Assembly (NCBI GenBank): GCA_933228895.1
Contig: OW121846.1
Coordinates: forward strand, 114,579,336 to 114,643,335
DNA: 64,000 nt
Direction of reading: 5' to 3'
DNA from: Platycnemis pennipes
Taxonomy: Eukaryota > Arthropoda > Insecta > Odonata > Platycnemididae
Part shown: positions 1 through 11,800 of the stretch, in pieces
Position numbering within the stretch: position 1 is the stretch's first letter
Layout: each line of letters begins with the position of its first letter
Notes under the pieces: model-generated
What the model saw: the letters and a program-made list of their open reading frames with translations, nothing else
What the model was told of the DNA's origin: nothing
Databases searched by the model: none
Program-made: the position numbers and the translations under genes

Positions 1-39
1 CCTCTTACAGGTTAATTAAATATCAACCATCGAAGTACA

Positions 40-165
40 CTATGACAACCCACCATGAAGTGCCTCAATGAACTTCGGGAAACTTGACGAAAAGCACACT
101 TTGTTCTGCTTCCCTGACCAGTTGGTCAACCTTGCCAGGTCGTTGGTCACATTCCTCTCTAAGTA
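40..165 (-). pseudogene. DUF4806 C-terminal remnant
   Basis: Read on the minus strand, 165-40 encodes YLERNVTNDLARLTNWSGK followed by a Lys-X-X-Phe stretch and FPKFIEALHG, then a TAG. The TND-LA, NWSGK and hydrophobic tail pattern resembles the end of DUF4806. The codon just upstream in this frame is TAA (166-168) and the preceding ~60 nt are out of frame, so this exon is broken. It sits where the last exon of the gene at 2031-690 would be expected, in the same orientation. Confidence 0.5.
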
Positions 166-2031
166 TTACGCACCCATTTTGCGAGATCCTTACTTTTTAC
201 CTCAAGGAAAAAGGCAACCTGAGGAGGAAATAGGACAATAAATGGTAGATTTTCTTATACCAGCTACTTACATAATTTAAAATGTTGCACAATTGGGTAG
301 AGAGAATGCAATTAATTTGAACCAGAATATACGGAACAAATTTGTTGTATGTTAATCATGAGGGTATCTCCCCAGGAAATTAATTGGATGGTGGTCAATT
401 AATTCTCTTTAACATGTTAACACAAATATGGTATAACATCGGTGACCGCAAACTGAAATACTTGTCTGAACATGACAAAAATTTATTCAGTACCAATGGC
501 AACAGCGAAAGAAGCCTTTCCAACAGCATTGCTGTAAGGATAATGTATTGAATAGAGGAAATGTTTAGGCAAAAATTCACATACCAAATACTCATATGAG
601 TCTGGATTAGTATCTATTTCTGTCTCCACTTGTAGTTATTCCTCCCAACTCCCTGCTGGCATTAAGAAAGGCTTGTGACCTAGCCTTACAGGCTCTTTCA
701 TAAACCCCTCAACCCCCAAGGGGGAGGACCACCTCTGCTTCTCTTTCAACACATTGAGAATTTTATTATGGTTTTCCAAGGCCTCTGTAATATTCAGTTT
801 CACTGGCAACAATTCATTCTGTAACTCCCCCACAGTATTATCCTTCAATAGATCAAATTTACTTTGCACACTTTCCTTGAATGCTTGAAATTCATTTATG
901 AGATCCTTCGCCATCTCTGAAGAAGAACAGTAATGCATGAAAAATTAGTATACTACCTAATGCAAATAATAAATAATAGCGTTGCAGCACAGGGAAAATG
1001 TCACCAAGAACGTTACCACATGCAGTTCTGTACATATTTATACATGTGAACTATTAGGCCAACACACATCCCTTGGGTAGCTTTACAGCAATCCTTCGAG
1101 GGGTCTATAGAAGCACCACAAACAGAGTCCAAATCTAGAAAAATGAGCCACATGCTTATGGGTGGTAATTTGGAGAAATTATGGGAGAGTATATGATGAG
1201 GGAAATACTTAAGTAGGAAATGTATTAAATAATATTATGGAACTATATACTACCTTTCATTTACTTCTAATGCCCTCCTTTTGCCAGTCACGCTCTCATT
1301 TCCTGAAAAGAAAAATATTTGTAAGAATCTCAACTTTAAGTAGTGCACATAAAATATGTAGGATTAAAAGGGCCAAAAGTTATGAAGACTATTCAAACAT
1401 CATTACCATTCTCTGATGTTCTCTTATTTTGTTGCCATACACAAGATGAAATTTTGGGAGGAGCAGGCAACAGTTTGCTTGTTCCTAGTTTCGGCTGCCT
1501 AGGATGATGATCAGGTCCTATGAAAAGAGGGTCTTCCTCATCTAAATGACTATCTTCCGATGTCGACTCACCTACATATCTTTTCGGCAATGCCAATCTC
1601 CTTCCTGCTCCAACAGATTTCTGTAGCTCTATTTCGGCCTTTCCTAGACGCTTTAAATGCAAGGCAAGTTCCTTCACATGGTCTGCCTCAGGGTATTTAT
1701 CTGTTGAAATATTAATCAGCATTAAATTCATGAATCGGAAAACCCACAGAAGTAATGCATTTGCAAAGGTAATAGAAAAAAGTTATTGACCCCTACCAAA
1801 TGTTTTTGTCATTGTAAGCACATTAAATTCATTCCAAGTGCCTGGATCAGGCTCTGTAAATGATTTAACTAAAGCCAGCTCATTGCCACTGGTTTGAGAT
1901 GGCCAAAGGAGAATAAATTTTCCCTCAGATTTGCAAACCCAATTTCTTGGCACCACGGTGATGAAGAGCTTACTGCTCTCCATTATCTCCACAACTACAT
2001 ATTCTTTCATGCCTGAAGAACCAGACATTAC
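40..2031 (-). pseudogene. Spliced DUF4806-type gene (multi-exon, degraded 3' end)
   Basis: Exon 1 (2031-1797) follows a TTGTTTTCAG acceptor. It starts at ATG 2028 and encodes a segment with YVVVEIMESSKLF, VPRNWV, a WPS block and a Trp near its end, the usual N-terminal layout of insect proteins carrying the uncharacterised DUF4806 domain. A GTAGGG donor follows. Exon 2 (1700-1407, acceptor TTCAACAG, donor GTAATG) joins in phase, restores DKYPEADHVKEL and ends in an acidic, proline-rich linker. Exon 3 is probably 916-690 (acceptor CTTCTTCAG, donor GTAAGG), which joins exon 2 in frame and is coiled-coil-like. The last exon is degraded. A possible 49-nt exon at 1302-1254 would break the frame. 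Function of the family is unknown. Splice sites and phase are read directly from sequence; the family name is from memory of the consensus. Confidence 0.6.
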
Positions 2032-2190
2032 CTGAAAACAATTAAAATTCAATTTTTAATCTGCAAATACAAGTAAATTCATGCAACACAACAGAGATGC
2101 AAGTAAATACTTAGCTAAATTAGTGATTTACTGTACCTACAACACTAATTACAAAGCCATACCTCTGACAATGCAAGGTGGCATAGACCC

Positions 2191-4140
2191 CTAACTGTGC
2201 AGAATTTCCGCCACATAGAATCCTCCCGAGTCCAAGGGCAGCAAAACTGCCTTGCACTTGATGTCGTTTGCCAGCCAAACAACATTTTCAGACATTGCTT
2301 CAGCCCAATAAATTCCTACTAGCTCAGAAGCCACAGGGACAGAGTAGAAGTCTTTGATTTTCTTTAGCTTCTTACCAGAGAATTGAAGTTTGTCCTCCAA
2401 CATTCCAATGAAATCTATTGTTGCGATAATTCCATTATGCAGAATAACGCAATTATTCGGGCATGCAGTGGAAAGTGTAAAATTCCTAATTATAACTTTA
2501 CTGCTTCACGAGCCACTGCAACCAGGTGGTAAAGGGTTGGTGATAATTGGGGTGAAATCTAATCTTTGAGAAAGAAACTCCTTTTTCTCCTTCCCCGATG
2601 CATTGGTGAGTTTCGCCAATCTTCGAACTATTTGCTGCAGAGGTTTCTCACTTGTCCTAAGCAGTTTCTTCAGTGTATGCAGATAGTTCTCAAATTTGAA
2701 TGCACTGAATTCATCCAGGGTGCCATAATTAGCCGCATCCTCCACAATGTGGATAACGTTGTGAACATTATGGGATACACTCTCTTTCCCATACAGCTTC
2801 CCAAAGCAAGAAAGAAAGTACCGCATTAGCTCACGAGCAAAATCCAAGTGTTCAGCCATAAGTGTTCTTGACAGAAGGACTCGCACTTCAACATGGAGGC
2901 AGCAGAAATGCATGAACACTTCACCATTAAAGATTCCAGAAAATGCATATGGCCCCACATATACTAGAAGCAGTCGTAGCTCAGTGGCTTTAAACCGTGA
3001 GAGATCCCTCAATGACCTTGTTCTTCTGGGAAAATCGCAAGGAATGTGGTTTTTTGCCAGCTCTAAATGCCTGTTCACCTGGTCAATTTGGAAAGTTGAC
3101 AGCCTCACAGTTAGTTTGCCTTTCATAAATGCCATCAACATCTTCCTCATTACTCCTAAACATATCAGATGCATATAGTCCAATGGAAAATGACTCACAA
3201 GTTTGGTGTTTGGTATTTCTAGTAATGGTGACAGTCCATTGTGATGCTTAGAATCCTCACACCTCTCAAAACTTTCATAAGTCCTCAATGGACAATCACT
3301 ATCCAAGAAGGCAACCCTATTGTTAATGTATTCTCCATAAATACAACACTTTGTGCAGGAGGCATATCCAGTATGTCCAACAGTTTGCCTTACGAAACTT
3401 TTAGCTGGAGCATCACAAATGTAAGCCACTATTTCAACTTCAAAGCGTTTACAATTTATGGATAAACCCGCTTCTTTATTTTTTTTCATTTCTTCCACGA
3501 ACTCAAATAAATAATCTTGGCATGACTTTGGCTTTTCACTACCATGGTAAATACCAACGATAAAAGGTGATATATTAGGAAAATCCACCAAAGACAATGT
3601 AATCGGCCAAATCTGGCTACGTGAGGATTTTGACAGAGGTAGGCCATCAATATTGCAATGAAGCATAATAATATCTTCATCCAACAACTCCGGATTGTTC
3701 CTAGAAATTTTTTCTATGCTGGCTGCAATACCCAGGTGGCTATATAGACCATCACCCATGGTTTTAACGGAAGTGTTACGGGGTGTTCCTAGCAAAGTCC
3801 TACAATCAAGTGGTACCGATCGAAGGGCAGGGACCTTGCGAAGTAGCTTCAATAGAGCATTAACTTTTGTGTTAGTAATGCCGGCTGAAGCCCAAACAAC
3901 GAGTTCCATGAGAAAATCAGTTAACACAAATTCAACTTCCTCAGCGTCACAAGTTTCACTACAAGAACTATTACTCGTGAATCCACCTGTCTCATTACAG
4001 GCATTCACGGTAGAAGTTGAACATTCTGACAACTCCAACGAGTATGCCTCAAAATCTTCACATGCTCCGTTATCTTCACTTTCCTCTGTAACCGTGACAT
4101 CTCTAGGGTGTACTATTTTAGGATTATGCTGTTTCCCCAA
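2191..4140 (-). pseudogene. CACTA/EnSpm-like DNA transposase, one in-frame stop
   Basis: A 544-codon frame (4140-2506) ends at TGA 2506-2508. The same frame then stays open to 2191, giving about 650 codons with a single nonsense codon. The order of blocks resembles CACTA-type transposases: an acidic N-terminus, NIDGLPLSKSS then QIWPI (candidate first catalytic Asp), ICDAPAKSF followed by CTKC (candidate second Asp and Cys pair), LDYMHLICLGVMRKML, a His-rich VSHNVHNVIHI segment, FENYLHTLKKLLR and a C-terminal DIKCKAVLLPL block. There is no ATG at the start of the frame, so the N-terminus probably comes from an upstream exon. It lies about 160 bp 5' of the DUF4806-type gene on the same strand. 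Superfamily is inferred; a related animal transposase family is possible. Confidence 0.7.
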
Positions 4141-5100
4141 GCCTAAATCCTAAGTTTGGGCCGAGCAGTCATTTCACTGAGTAATTTCCTTCTACCACAC
4201 AAATTATCCGACATGATGACTAACCCGAACACAAAACAAATTAGCGTGAATCAAGTTTGCTACCTGTCCTCTTTGATGTGAATTAGTACAAATTCATAAG
4301 GGCTGAAGTTGAAGTCAGAAAGTGCAAATGAAATTTACACTGAAAGTATGTAAAAATACAATAACATACATAAAAATACACAAATTGAATTGCAATTAAT
4401 CTATTATATTATCTCAATAAAAATTTCAAGCAAAACGGAAACTTCCGTATTTCAACCTCTTACGGCCTTCAATTCTCCCTCACACGGTATACAGCTATGG
4501 TACAGCCGCATTTTAATAATAACAAGCTGTGATTTGAGCTATTTCCACCACCACATGTGTGAATTAGTACTCGTGGCCATTGAAATTTGTAATTACGGGA
4601 CCTTTAAAATACGCGAATTTTAAGATATAAAGAAATAAAACCCAGTCACGACGCACTTATATTACACCAACAGTAAGTTCATTAAGTTTACCATAGGCTT
4701 CAAATTAAACCCAAGCACGCGACCAATCAATCGAACGTTTTGAATATTAGAACGGAAAATACTAAATACCAAAATAATGAAAGGAATTATGTGTAATGGT
4801 CGCTCGCACCAACCAATTCTCCCACAAGTAGTGAATTTACCCCATTACTGACCATTTAAATCCAGATTATGGGAAACAGAAAAACGTTCATTCATGCCAC
4901 GTGACCGGATTTATGCTAAAAATATTAATACGATTAATAAGCCAAAGAAACTCACCTTGTGATTCAATTACAACTGTGATGTTCCTCAAGATGTGAAGAA
5001 ATGTTGCCCTTATGAGAGGAAGACTTTCACTAGGGAGGCTCAATCACGCTGTTATTTAGACTACGTTGACGGTACCACGCCACGTACGTTGAGCCGACGG
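4141..5100. other. 5' flank of the transposase gene, no clear ORF
   Basis: AT-rich sequence upstream of the minus-strand transposase. It probably holds the promoter, first exon and element end, but none can be fixed. On the minus strand CACTACTTGTGGG begins near 4,838, which could be a CACTA-type terminus; the matching end would lie outside the window, so this is unconfirmed. Confidence 0.25.
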
Positions 5101-6930
5101 CTAAAATGATCCACGAGAACGTCTAAAAAACCCCTAAAAGGCTCCGACAAACTGGATACTTTTAGGGTGATGAAATGAAGGAAAGGGATGAAAGGTATGA
5201 GGATAAAATGAAATTAATGATTAAATGGGTAAACGGGTGAGGGGAGAGGAAATATGGACAAGGATGTGGAAAAGTTAGCAAGGTAGATGTGAAAATAAAT
5301 GGAAAGTGAAGATGAGAGTCCTAATGGAACTTAAACATGAATAATGAAATAATACTACGGAGGCACAAATCAAGGCTCAAGGCACGAGGTAAGGCAAAGG
5401 GCAGAACTTAGCGTCTTAGCACGAGGCGAGAGAACAGCAAAATGAACGTAGTAAAGAACAAGGCAATGTGTTATGTGTGGTTGTAGGTATTTTTCTACAA
5501 TTTTGAATTCAAACTAAAATCTTGCTAATTCTTGAAAATTTTGCAGATATGATAAAACAATATTCAATATTGCAGGAAAAAATGTGAAATGTGCCCGGAT
5601 GTGCCAGGCATAGAAGAGTTTTCACTTTATTACAATTTCAACGTTATTTTTAATGTTGATAATTTTGTGCACGTAGTAAGCATATTAAAGAAATTGGCCT
5701 TGGCAATGGTGCTGTAAGTAGTAACTTACGCAGTAATATCAGTATCGCAGTATATCCGTGGAAATTTCACTGGAGTAAATGAATAGTTCTAGTAGCATTA
5801 AAAATATAAACTTTTACTCTAAGAAGATAGGTTTTTCATCATATTTCAAATCCTTACATGCTTTGAACCCAAATAGTGAAAAGGCTTACACTAGCTGAAA
5901 TCAGAAATGCATTATATTGAAGTCAATATTAGGCATAATCCTTCCTGGAGAGTCCAAACTGTAAAATGTCTGCACCAACTGAATGCAAATTGGGAGTGCT
6001 CTGTATTAACGGAGTATAAACTCTCACTAATATGCACAAGGTGATGGGGATATGTGAGCTTTTAAAAAAAATTCTCAGAAATGGAGCATTCGTTGCATAG
6101 ATGTTAGCTCAACCATTCATACCATGTCATTATAATTCCACAAAAATGGTGTTTTCTTCGCACTGTTTGCAACACAATGAAATTGAAACTCGCATAATTG
6201 TGCCACTAATTAACTAATATTTACTAATCAATGAATTTGAGGAATTTTAGTTGGAAAAGCAGAACGAAACTCCTGTTCATGGCATACTGGTGTGGACTAG
6301 CACAACAGAAAAAAAAATGCTACAGTAACTTAAGAAATTAAAGATTTTCATTTTTTGTCATTGATCAGTTGTGATATAGTTCAGACACTGACTGAGGTAG
6401 ATTTAAAGATAGTAGCTTGTAAATATCCTGCCATTTATGACACTACACAAGCCACAATACATATTTGCCACAAAAATATGTCTTTGCATGTAACATACAA
6501 GTTTATTTCCAACTCCGTAAGTATTTTAAGTTTAAAAAGATGTCATTGAATGTACAAATTGAAAAAATCCACACCATACAACCAATGGTAGGATTTATTG
6601 ATGCATGTAACACATATACACTAATACTTTCAATAGCATATATGAAGAAAATGCTCTTTCCTATAAACCCAACACACAGTTGTGTAACAAACGTACATGA
6701 AAACGTAATTTGCGTCATCTAGCCATCAATATCCTAGGCGAGAATGATTTATACTTTTTGCAAAGATTGTGCCACTTATTTTCAAAAGGGCTTTCGAAAA
6801 AAAATATCAACACCATAGTATTTACACGATGTAAACAAATCAACATGAAGTAATCATACTTAGTTTATTCCCTCACAAAAGGATAAGCGAGTCAATAAAT
6901 ATAACAATAATTACTCCTAGGTGCTCGCTA
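5101..6930. other. No recognisable gene
   Basis: About 1.8 kb of AT-rich sequence. Purine-rich stretches occur at 5,160-5,420. Short ORFs at 6,355-6,722 overlap on both strands and show no motif. Nothing can be assigned. Confidence 0.4.
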
Positions 6931-6934
6931 TTAC

Positions 6935-7790
6935 CCATCCTCCTGGACTACGCCTTGGGGTGGTGGGATTGGGGTTTGCGTGTTCCTGTGACGCCTAGAG
7001 ATGCATTGGCGGGAGCAACTAATGCTGATCCTAGTATAGGGTTACCCATGCCAGATGGGTCGAAGGGTAGGGGCCTGACGAAAGGTAGTCCACGAAACGT
7101 ACTCGCAGCGTCTGTTCCTCAGTAAGGCAGCTGCGAGAAGGCGTCTGACCCCAGTGGGGTGGCCTAACAAGTGATGGTGTCACGCTAAAAACACTTTTAA
7201 GGCAGGTAACGGGAAACCTCGTCAATTAAACTCTCCTAAAATCACAATGGACTGGAACAATAAAGATTTGCATCGTCACAATTACGGGGCTCGGTCCAAA
7301 TGAGTGGGGAAGGCCGGCAGCATGGGAAAGATGTGACTCTGCGGTCGTCATATCATAAAATCCTTGCAAGGAGAGAAAGTCCGCTGCATCAGCGATGAAG
7401 AATCCAGAAAAGAGAGCCAAAATGGTAAGAATCGGGGCATGGAACGTTAGAACGATGCTAAGGGCAGGGAAACTGGAAAACTAAGCGTGAAATGGAGAGG
7501 GGATAGACCGAATTGTAGGGATTAAGCGAAGCAAGATGGAGATACCAGGGTGACTGGAGGAGTGAAAGCGATGGTGTAATTTCCAGTGGAGGGTAAGAGC
7601 GCCAGGGGGGAGCAGCGGGTGTATTGAATGAAACATAAGGGAAAACAGTACATAACGTGAAACAGGTGAGCGATAGAATGTTGAATATCGAAATCAAATT
7701 AATGCAGACTCGTTTACACGCCTTCAGGGGGACATAAAGGAGAGGAAGTAGGTAGACGAAGTATATGACCAGTTGAAAGAAGAGGACCAC
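6935..7790 (+). mobile_element. 5' end of a degenerate RTE-like LINE
   Basis: A GC-richer 5' untranslated-like stretch (6,935-7,410) leads into a broken frame from ATG 7422. This reads VRIGAWNVRTMLRAGKLEN, the start of an APE-type endonuclease of the RTE group (often annotated craniofacial development protein 2-like). After several stops, a later segment reads VYDQLKEE, similar to the FYxxLE region that follows the SRRI part of such domains. Catalytic residues between are not recoverable. No reverse transcriptase follows, so the copy is truncated or interrupted near the 7,807 piggyBac remnant. Confidence 0.55.
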
Positions 7791-7806
7791 TTTTTTTATC
7801 TCAACG

Positions 7807-8340
7807 TTAGGTTTTCCTCGGGGTAATATGGGGTTCTCCTCTCAATGTCTGAGATATTTTATGAAGAACGCAGCCTGCGTGCCCAAGTCCACCTTCGGCA
7901 ATTGTTCCTGCTCCAGTAAAAACTAAAATTTTTTCAATGAGTCTGGATGGTTCGGCTAACATTTACAGCTTTACACCAAACTTATACCTCTTTGCCTTTA
8001 TATATTGCCGAAAATCCAGCGCCTCCTCCAAAAAAGGCATCAACTCGTCGATACTTGATTCTCTCGACAGATAGTATAGTTCATCTTCATCCATTATAGC
8101 CTTAAAATAATTAAGTAGTGGCTTTATTTTCTGAAGTCGATTGGATGAACGTAGTTCTTGCGACTCGCCGACGAGTGCAAAATGTAAAACACGTAAAATA
8201 ACTAGGAAGCGGTCACCGGACATATTTGAAGGAAAGAAGGGGATAGTATAAAATATTATTACGGGTAATTTTGAATTTGAGATACCTAGGTATGTCTCAT
8301 TCCCATATGAAGAACTAGCCCCAAAAAAGATGACACTCAT
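7807..8340 (-). pseudogene. piggyBac-like transposase fragment (copy A)
   Basis: From ATG 8340 the frame runs to TAA 7963-7965 and then stays open to 7807. It contains PFFPSNMSGDRFLVILRVLHF, RLQKIKPLLNYF, SIDELMPF and LDFRQYIKAKRYKFGVKL, the characteristic DDE_Tnp_1_7 order around the first catalytic Asp. After the stop it continues with VFTGAGTIAEGGLGHAG, equivalent to the variable loop before the second Asp. Flanking parts of the protein are absent and no terminal repeats or TTAA duplications are visible. It is a decayed fragment of a lineage different from the two larger piggyBac copies in the window. Confidence 0.8.
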
Positions 8341-9660
8341 CCCTTGTTAGATGTTTCCAGTCTCCAATGATCATTCGCGGAGATTGTCTATCTTGGAGAA
8401 AAATTTTCGCGTTTTTGTTCGTTTCTTTTAAAATTTTATCGACATTTGGTCAGCAAAGAGCATGCGAAAAAATCTCACAGTTTCTTTATCCGGTCTAACG
8501 TTCAAAGTTATTTTTTGGGCGAATGTAAATCCATGTAATGCCACTCTTCCCTCAGACGAAGATCGGCGGAGGATGGAAAAAGTCTGGTGGGGCAATGAAA
8601 CTGATGTGAGAACCTCTTTCTGCCACGTTCGCCTCTACTCTTGTGTTTGACACGCCTAATCTCTACCTGATATTTTATAAGCGTGCAATCATTGTCATTG
8701 TATGATTTTATCATATTTACGGCACGATATGCATTAAAATAGTAGGTTTTACACACAAAAATTGTCACACAAAGTACGAGAGATATCAATTCATCAAAAG
8801 ACATTTACGTGGTGGCAATAGAAATCATGAAACCAGCTCCTGTTTCCTTTTACATTTATTGGTTACACTTTATGAAGGTATCTATAAAAGTGTATTTATT
8901 TCAACGCTGTTGTTCTCATATTTTCATATCTGAACATAGTCCCACCTTCACTTTTTTCGTGCAAATTTGTTGTATTAAAGCGAACTCCGTCAAAACATTG
9001 TATTTATTCTACACCGAAACAAGAGCGATCGCTTATGAAAACACTCGCTACTTTCTACTCTACTAAATCAGATAAAAAGCAAACCCTGATAATTTTGACA
9101 AAAAACAGCCATAGTCTGGTTACATTGAAAGTCACTCGGATCAGAAGGCGCTGGCTTTTAAATTTTCGGTAGCAGTACGAATCATATAGCTAAATTTAAA
9201 TTTAAAACCTCTGTACGATTCATTAGCAAATTTCTTACTTAAGAATGCTATTATAGGGAGAAATACTCAAGTTGGCAAAAGGAAAGAAATATATTTGGCG
9301 TCAATAAGGGTGCACCCGTTAATGCTTACATAGTACCTACGGGCGCATCACGAGGTAAGTAAGTGTAAAATTCAATGTTACCGTAGTTAACACTTTAACT
9401 TCAAAAGCATCGCTTTCTTTTCACATTTTTGGCTAAAAACGAAGTTTAAAATTCAAAAACGCATTATATTTTTAAAAAAATGGAAATGAAATTAGCAATT
9501 AAATATTTGTTGAAACATAACATACAGGGGAAGAGACGCTCACTGCAACGGACCCGTATGTATAATGGCAAGGTTGTACAGAAGAAGTATAGTTAAGGAA
9601 AACTATGTGCTATCAATCATGACCCCACCAGATAACCCCACCATTTATTATGAAAGTGAC
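8341..9660. other. No recognisable gene
   Basis: AT-rich. Short ORFs at 8,462-9,066 have no motif and overlap in antisense. No promoter, RNA gene or terminal repeat was seen. Confidence 0.4.
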
Positions 9661-9735
9661 TGACGACGTCGATCGACGTGCTCCACCACAGACCGAAGTG
9701 TACGACCACGTCGATAGACGTGTTCCGCAGTGAAC
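9661..9735. repeat. Two diverged copies of a palindromic ~40-nt unit
   Basis: The perfect palindrome ACGTCGATCGACGT (9,666-9,679) is followed about 40 nt later by the imperfect CACGTCGATAGACGTG (9,707-9,722), both with similar flanks. This looks like a short tandem duplication. Confidence 0.5.
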
Positions 9736-11140
9736 GTGCTAGATTGGCTGAAAATATAAATCATAATCTCCACCTATCCTGACGGAAGAAGAACTCGAGC
9801 CATATTCTTTCACGGAAAACCATTGGATACCGAGGAACATATCAAGATACAATTTTGCCAATTCCTCTCGATTTATACCACTCCATACGTGAATATGCTC
9901 ATTCCCATCGTCAAATATATCTTTCGTTCAGTTAAATGGTTTCATATCCGCCAACAGAGATAAGGTACATACATACTCACGGACACGAGTGACGGAGTCC
10001 ACTACTTTCGCACTCTCTCGCGCAACAGTTTGCTGGTGTCGAAGTTCCCGCTTCGAAACGAGTTCCACATCCTACATCTGTCAAACAGGATCAACAGCTG
10101 ATTGGCCTCCACCTGAGTGATCAAAAAAAATATGTATAAGCCTTAAAACTATAACATTTTCCTATCTCATAGTATTAACATAAAGAGCTATGAATACCGC
10201 CACACACACTTCAACGGGACCAATGCAAAATCATTTTCGCTTCTTAGTTTGAATTTCACGGAATGATTCAATAATATAGTAAGCAACAATCCCACATAAA
10301 TTACTCACTACCACTAGGACGTCAGTGCCCTCATATGTTGACTATGATTTGACCTAGGCTCCGATCAGTAGCTGGAATCGCGCACCTCTGCCATTCGGCA
10401 ACGACGAAGAACAGCTGTTCGTCTTTCGTCTATATTGAAGAAGGGGAGGAAATTTTTCATCTGCAGTGTTAGGGAGGTATGATATTCCTTTTTCACCACG
10501 AATATTTACCATAAGATGCATTTAAGTACGAATGACGGAAGTTACGATTTTCGCATTGAAAGGTCTCCCAATCGAAAATTGTTTCCAGATTTAATGGGGT
10601 ATTGCAACACGGCCATCCAGGTAAGAGAATAGACAGGTACTTGGTTTGCCTTTATGTAAAAATACGTTTAAAGAATAACTGCGAGAAATAAATCGCATAC
10701 ATATGAGCTACAAGATAGAGTAAGCATAATGGCCCAGGTAAATATCTCGCTAGTGAATCTTTACGAGCAATGGGACTGCCAAGTCTGATCTCCCCACTCA
10801 CACCTGTTCAATAAGTAACAGAGTAGCTGCTTGGAATTCACCTGTTATGCATAGGATATAGGGTAAGCAGATATACATCTGCTCATAATACTAGAAGGTG
10901 GTGACTTTATTGCGCTGCTAGGACATATATGATGTGCTAAACTGTCTTGGTTATCGTATTAAATGGAAGTGTCCGAACTGGGATACAACTACTAATAGTT
11001 CCCAGGTTAAAAGAATAGTCTTAAACGTTCATCTCTCGAAGAGAGGAGAGACTTAAATCATTGGCCATAAGAATGAATCGGAGAAAAATCCACTCGAAAT
11101 ACAACCCCAGAACGCACATTCACAATTCAAATACAGTTTA
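9736..11140. other. No recognisable gene
   Basis: Mixed composition, with a CG-containing patch at 9,940-10,110. No ORF with a motif and no repeat was identified. Confidence 0.35.
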
Positions 11141-11141
11141 A

Positions 11142-11800
11142 TTACAACAGGAAAATCATGACAACGAGAAAAAATCCCGTGAAAGAGTGTCTACTAACTT
11201 GGAGGAAAACCGGGCTCAACCTCTTCGAGGATCCATCAGCGACGAATATCCGAGCGAATTCACTGTGTCGTCGGAGTTCGCACAGCGGCTCTGCACAACT
11301 CGTAGGCAGCGAGACTCTACGCCTGCGACGGAAGGAAAGGGAATTGTTCACTGGCTTCGCGTTGAGAAAACACTGACCTATAGGAGGGGAAACTGGAGGG
11401 GAATAGGATATAGAGGGGGGTAGAAACAATACAGGGCGAGGGGGATAACAAAGGCGAATAGAGGAGGAGGGGCGATTTGGAAGGAGAGAGGGTGGTTGCA
11501 AGAAAGAAAGGGACCTGGGAAAGAGGAATGGAGGCAACCGATGTCGAATGGGGCTTGCTGCCGCCTTGGAGAGGAGGATCGTTATCTACATTCGCCAGTT
11601 TCGCTTCCGTTTCTGCCGACACCCACCCCACCTGTCGTTAGGAACGGATTGCGACGAAAACAAAATGCAGTGGCAAGACCGAGTTGCCAAGACACTGGCT
11701 AAGGTGACAGACCGGATAAAGAGAGACGAGAGGAACACACAAAAAGAGAGGCGTAACACACTGACTTTGCTAATTTTCGGGTTTTTTCAACCCGTCCTCT
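11142..11800. other. CpG-rich, strand-biased patch
   Basis: This stretch is much more GC- and CpG-rich than its surroundings, with dense CG at 11,200-11,340 and 11,570-11,730. Between them (11,385-11,520) the plus strand is almost pure purine with G-runs. The ORFs across it on both strands are Pro/Ser or Gly/Arg-rich and look like composition artefacts. It could be a promoter island, a non-coding first exon or part of a mobile element; none is proven. Confidence 0.35.

Noticed and set aside
3695..4153. 152-codon plus-strand ORF
   Set aside because: Antisense shadow of the transposase N-terminus.
4838..4850. CACTACTTGTGGG as a CACTA terminus
   Set aside because: No partner end visible and no target duplication; too short to rely on.
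11142..11537. 131-codon minus-strand ORF rich in Pro and Ser
   Set aside because: Low-complexity product of a pyrimidine-rich strand; no start context or domain.
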